Position numbers and translations under genes: made by a program
Source: CAZOZK01 sp964584245
GTDB lineage: Bacteria > Patescibacteriota > Microgenomatia > UBA1400 > PJMF01
Assembly (NCBI GenBank): GCA_964584245.1
Contig: CAZOZK010000059.1
Span: forward strand, 1-7,444
Direction of reading: 5' to 3'
Length of the DNA stretch: 7,444 bases
Shown here: piece after piece, positions 6,084-7,444 of the stretch
Layout: each line of letters starts with the position of its first letter
How positions within the stretch are numbered: the first letter of the stretch is position 1
Notes under the pieces: model-generated
Told to the model about the DNA's origin: nothing
Databases searched by the model: none
What the model saw: the letters and a program-made list of their open reading frames with translations, nothing else

Positions 6084-7001
6084 ATGTTCATCTTCTCGCT
6101 CATTCTATTTATCGGATTCATTTTGGTAGTCTTTCAAGGCTGGTACATTGTCGAACAACAGACAGTGGCCGTTATTGAAACCTTTGGTAAGTTTTCTAAA
6201 ATTGCTCACGCTGGCTTACATTTCAAAATTCCCTTCATTCAAACAGTGGCCGGACGCATGACTCTGCGCGTACAGCAGCTCGATGTTAAAGCTGAGACAA
6301 AAACCTCCGACAACGTGTTCGTGCATGTGCTCGTTTCTGTCCAGTACATGGTGCGCGACGCCAATATTTACGACTCATTTTACAAACTGCAAAATCCTGT
6401 TACCCAAATTAATGCCTATGTGTTTGACGTGGTTCGAGCCCGTGTCCCGACCATTAAATTGGATGATTTGTTTATCAAAAAAGATGACATCGCGATTGCG
6501 GTCAAAGAAGAGCTCAGTGAAACTATGGACAGTTTCGGATTTGAGATTGTGAACGTTCTGGTGACCGATATTGAGCCTGACGCCAAAGTCAAAGAAGCCA
6601 TGAACGAGATCAACGCCGCAGAGCGCATGCGTGTGGTCGCTTCCGAAAAAGGTGAGGCTGAACGAATCCTCAAGGTTAAATCTGCCCAAGCTGATGCAGA
6701 ATCTAAAGCTCTACAAGGCAAAGGTATCGCTGATCAGCGCAAAGCAATTATTGAAGGTTTGAGTCAGTCAGTTGATGAGTTTCAAAATAGAATCACAAGT
6801 TCCAGCGCCCAAGAAGTTATGAATTTAGTCCTGCTCACGCAGTACTTGGACACGCTCAAAGAAATCGGCCAAAATTCCAACACAAACACCATTTTGCTTC
6901 CCCACGGACCTGGCGCAGTCAGCGAACTTGCCCAGCAAATCCAACAAGCAATTATGGTCGGAAATTCTGCCAGCGAATCTAACAAACACAACAAAAAATA
7001 A
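6084..7001 (+). CDS. SPFH/band 7 protein of the HIR (hypersensitive-induced reaction) type
   Basis: The 305-residue product is a stomatin/prohibitin/flotillin superfamily protein, expected to form membrane-attached oligomeric rings that organise membrane microdomains. One N-terminal helix (residues 1-18) anchors it. The SPFH domain covers about 20-190, followed by a heptad-rich, Ala/Glu/Lys helix (about 165-225) and a C-terminal assembly region. Several blocks recall plant HIR proteins as I remember them: LRVQQLDVKAETKTSDNVFV (61-80), AYVFDVVRARVP (111-122), LDDLF (126-130), DIEPDAKVKEAMNEINAAER (162-181) and LLPHGPGAV (271-279). Unlike plant HIRs, which are lipid-anchored, it has a true hydrophobic helix. 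It follows the TMEM43 gene closely, suggesting a shared membrane complex (inference). Codons are G+C-rich (35 of 60 at 6601-6660). Confidence 0.92.
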   Translation: MFIFSLILFIGFILVVFQGWYIVEQQTVAVIETFGKFSKIAHAGLHFKIPFIQTVAGRMTLRVQQLDVKAETKTSDNVFVHVLVSVQYMVRDANIYDSFYKLQNPVTQINAYVFDVVRARVPTIKLDDLFIKKDDIAIAVKEELSETMDSFGFEIVNVLVTDIEPDAKVKEAMNEINAAERMRVVASEKGEAERILKVKSAQADAESKALQGKGIADQRKAIIEGLSQSVDEFQNRITSSSAQEVMNLVLLTQYLDTLKEIGQNSNTNTILLPHGPGAVSELAQQIQQAIMVGNSASESNKHNKK

Positions 7002-7007
7002 GTTCAG

Positions 7008-7444
7008 ATGCAACGTGAGACTAGCATAAGTCATAATTCACAAACAAATTTTGATACGAATGAGGATACTGAAGAAGTTCTCAAAGTAGATAATTACTTT
7101 GACTTATATGATAAAGTCAAGCGTGATGAGATTACAGTTAGTGAAGAACACAAACCTTGGGTTTTACAAGTTTTATCACTTGATTCTCCAATTACCGACT
7201 CAAATTTGAAGTGTAACCGTGATATTACCCGGTGGATACCTGATTATTTTGGTGCACTTGAATCCTCGTCGTGGAATTTGAGACCAAGTAAATGGATCAA
7301 AGATATTTGGAATAAATTTAGCCAGCAAGTTACTTTTGCTTTAAAGCTTGAGTCGGAAGATCAAAGAAATAATGCGCTTTCAGAAATACGAGCAGATATT
7401 TTTAACGAACTAAATAGCCAACTAAACAATTATTTAGAAGTTGT
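7008..7444 (+). CDS. Unknown protein, 3' end beyond the window
   Basis: An open frame of 145 codons starts six bases after the SPFH stop and is still open at the right edge. I do not recognise it. The visible part is soluble, acidic at the N-terminus (DTNEDTEEVLKVD, residues 16-28), rich in Trp (W51, W76, W90, W97, W101) and Asn, and becomes helical and charged after 95. There is no signal peptide, membrane segment or Shine-Dalgarno site. It lies in the same reading frame as the SPFH gene, separated by the stop and two codons (GTT CAG). The close spacing suggests the same operon, but its A+T-rich composition (22 G+C of 60 at 7141-7200) resembles the left-arm genes. The start codon is the first ATG after the SPFH stop and is fairly secure. 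Reality as a gene rests on uninterrupted length and protein-like composition. Confidence 0.7.
   Translation, partial: MQRETSISHNSQTNFDTNEDTEEVLKVDNYFDLYDKVKRDEITVSEEHKPWVLQVLSLDSPITDSNLKCNRDITRWIPDYFGALESSSWNLRPSKWIKDIWNKFSQQVTFALKLESEDQRNNALSEIRADIFNELNSQLNNYLEV

Noticed and set aside
1..7444. tRNA, rRNA, riboswitch, CRISPR array, insertion sequence or phage attachment site
   Set aside because: No cloverleaf-like segments, spaced direct repeats, transposase motifs or terminal inverted repeats were seen on reading either strand.

Overview
This 7.4-kb window is bacterial and carries seven genes, five complete and recognisable or clearly bounded, one complete orphan of small size, and one cut by the right edge. 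Three genes on the left read leftward and four on the right read rightward, diverging from a 78-bp gap at about 4350-4427. No RNA gene, transposon, CRISPR array or long repeat was seen, and no gene-free stretch exceeds 100 bases. The organism is not certain. The sequence is AT-rich, uses the standard code (TGA serves as a stop), has almost no Shine-Dalgarno sites, and repeatedly has -10-like hexamers a few bases before the start codon, as in lineages with many leaderless mRNAs. An uncultivated bacterium, possibly Patescibacteria/CPR, is my low-confidence guess. A PEP-CTERM tail implies an exosortase elsewhere in the genome, which would be unusual for CPR and argues for caution.

Left arm (19-3839, minus strand). 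A 220-aa soluble, lysine-rich protein of unknown function is followed, with a 4-base ATGA overlap, by a 1053-aa integral membrane protein. That protein has about seven N-terminal membrane helices, an extracytoplasmic VIT-like region split by a Pro/Thr-rich linker, a von Willebrand A-type domain with an intact DxSxS metal site, and a C-terminal PEP-CTERM sorting signal. It resembles the rare multi-spanning PEP-CTERM family (TIGR02921 type). The tight overlap suggests that the two proteins are co-produced.

Centre (3930-4790). A DUF1801 protein (minus) and a 120-aa charged helical orphan (plus) diverge from the short gap, each with its own promoter-like element. Nothing in the sequence ties them functionally to the neighbours.

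Right arm (4872-7444, plus strand). A TMEM43/LUMA-family membrane protein is followed 24 bases later by an SPFH (stomatin/prohibitin/flotillin) protein of the hypersensitive-induced-reaction (HIR) type, and then six bases later by an unrecognised gene that runs off the window. The TMEM43 and SPFH genes are distinctly richer in G+C than everything around them. They look like a two-protein membrane-scaffold module, possibly acquired together. This pair and the exosortase-linked vWA membrane protein are the most interesting parts of the window.
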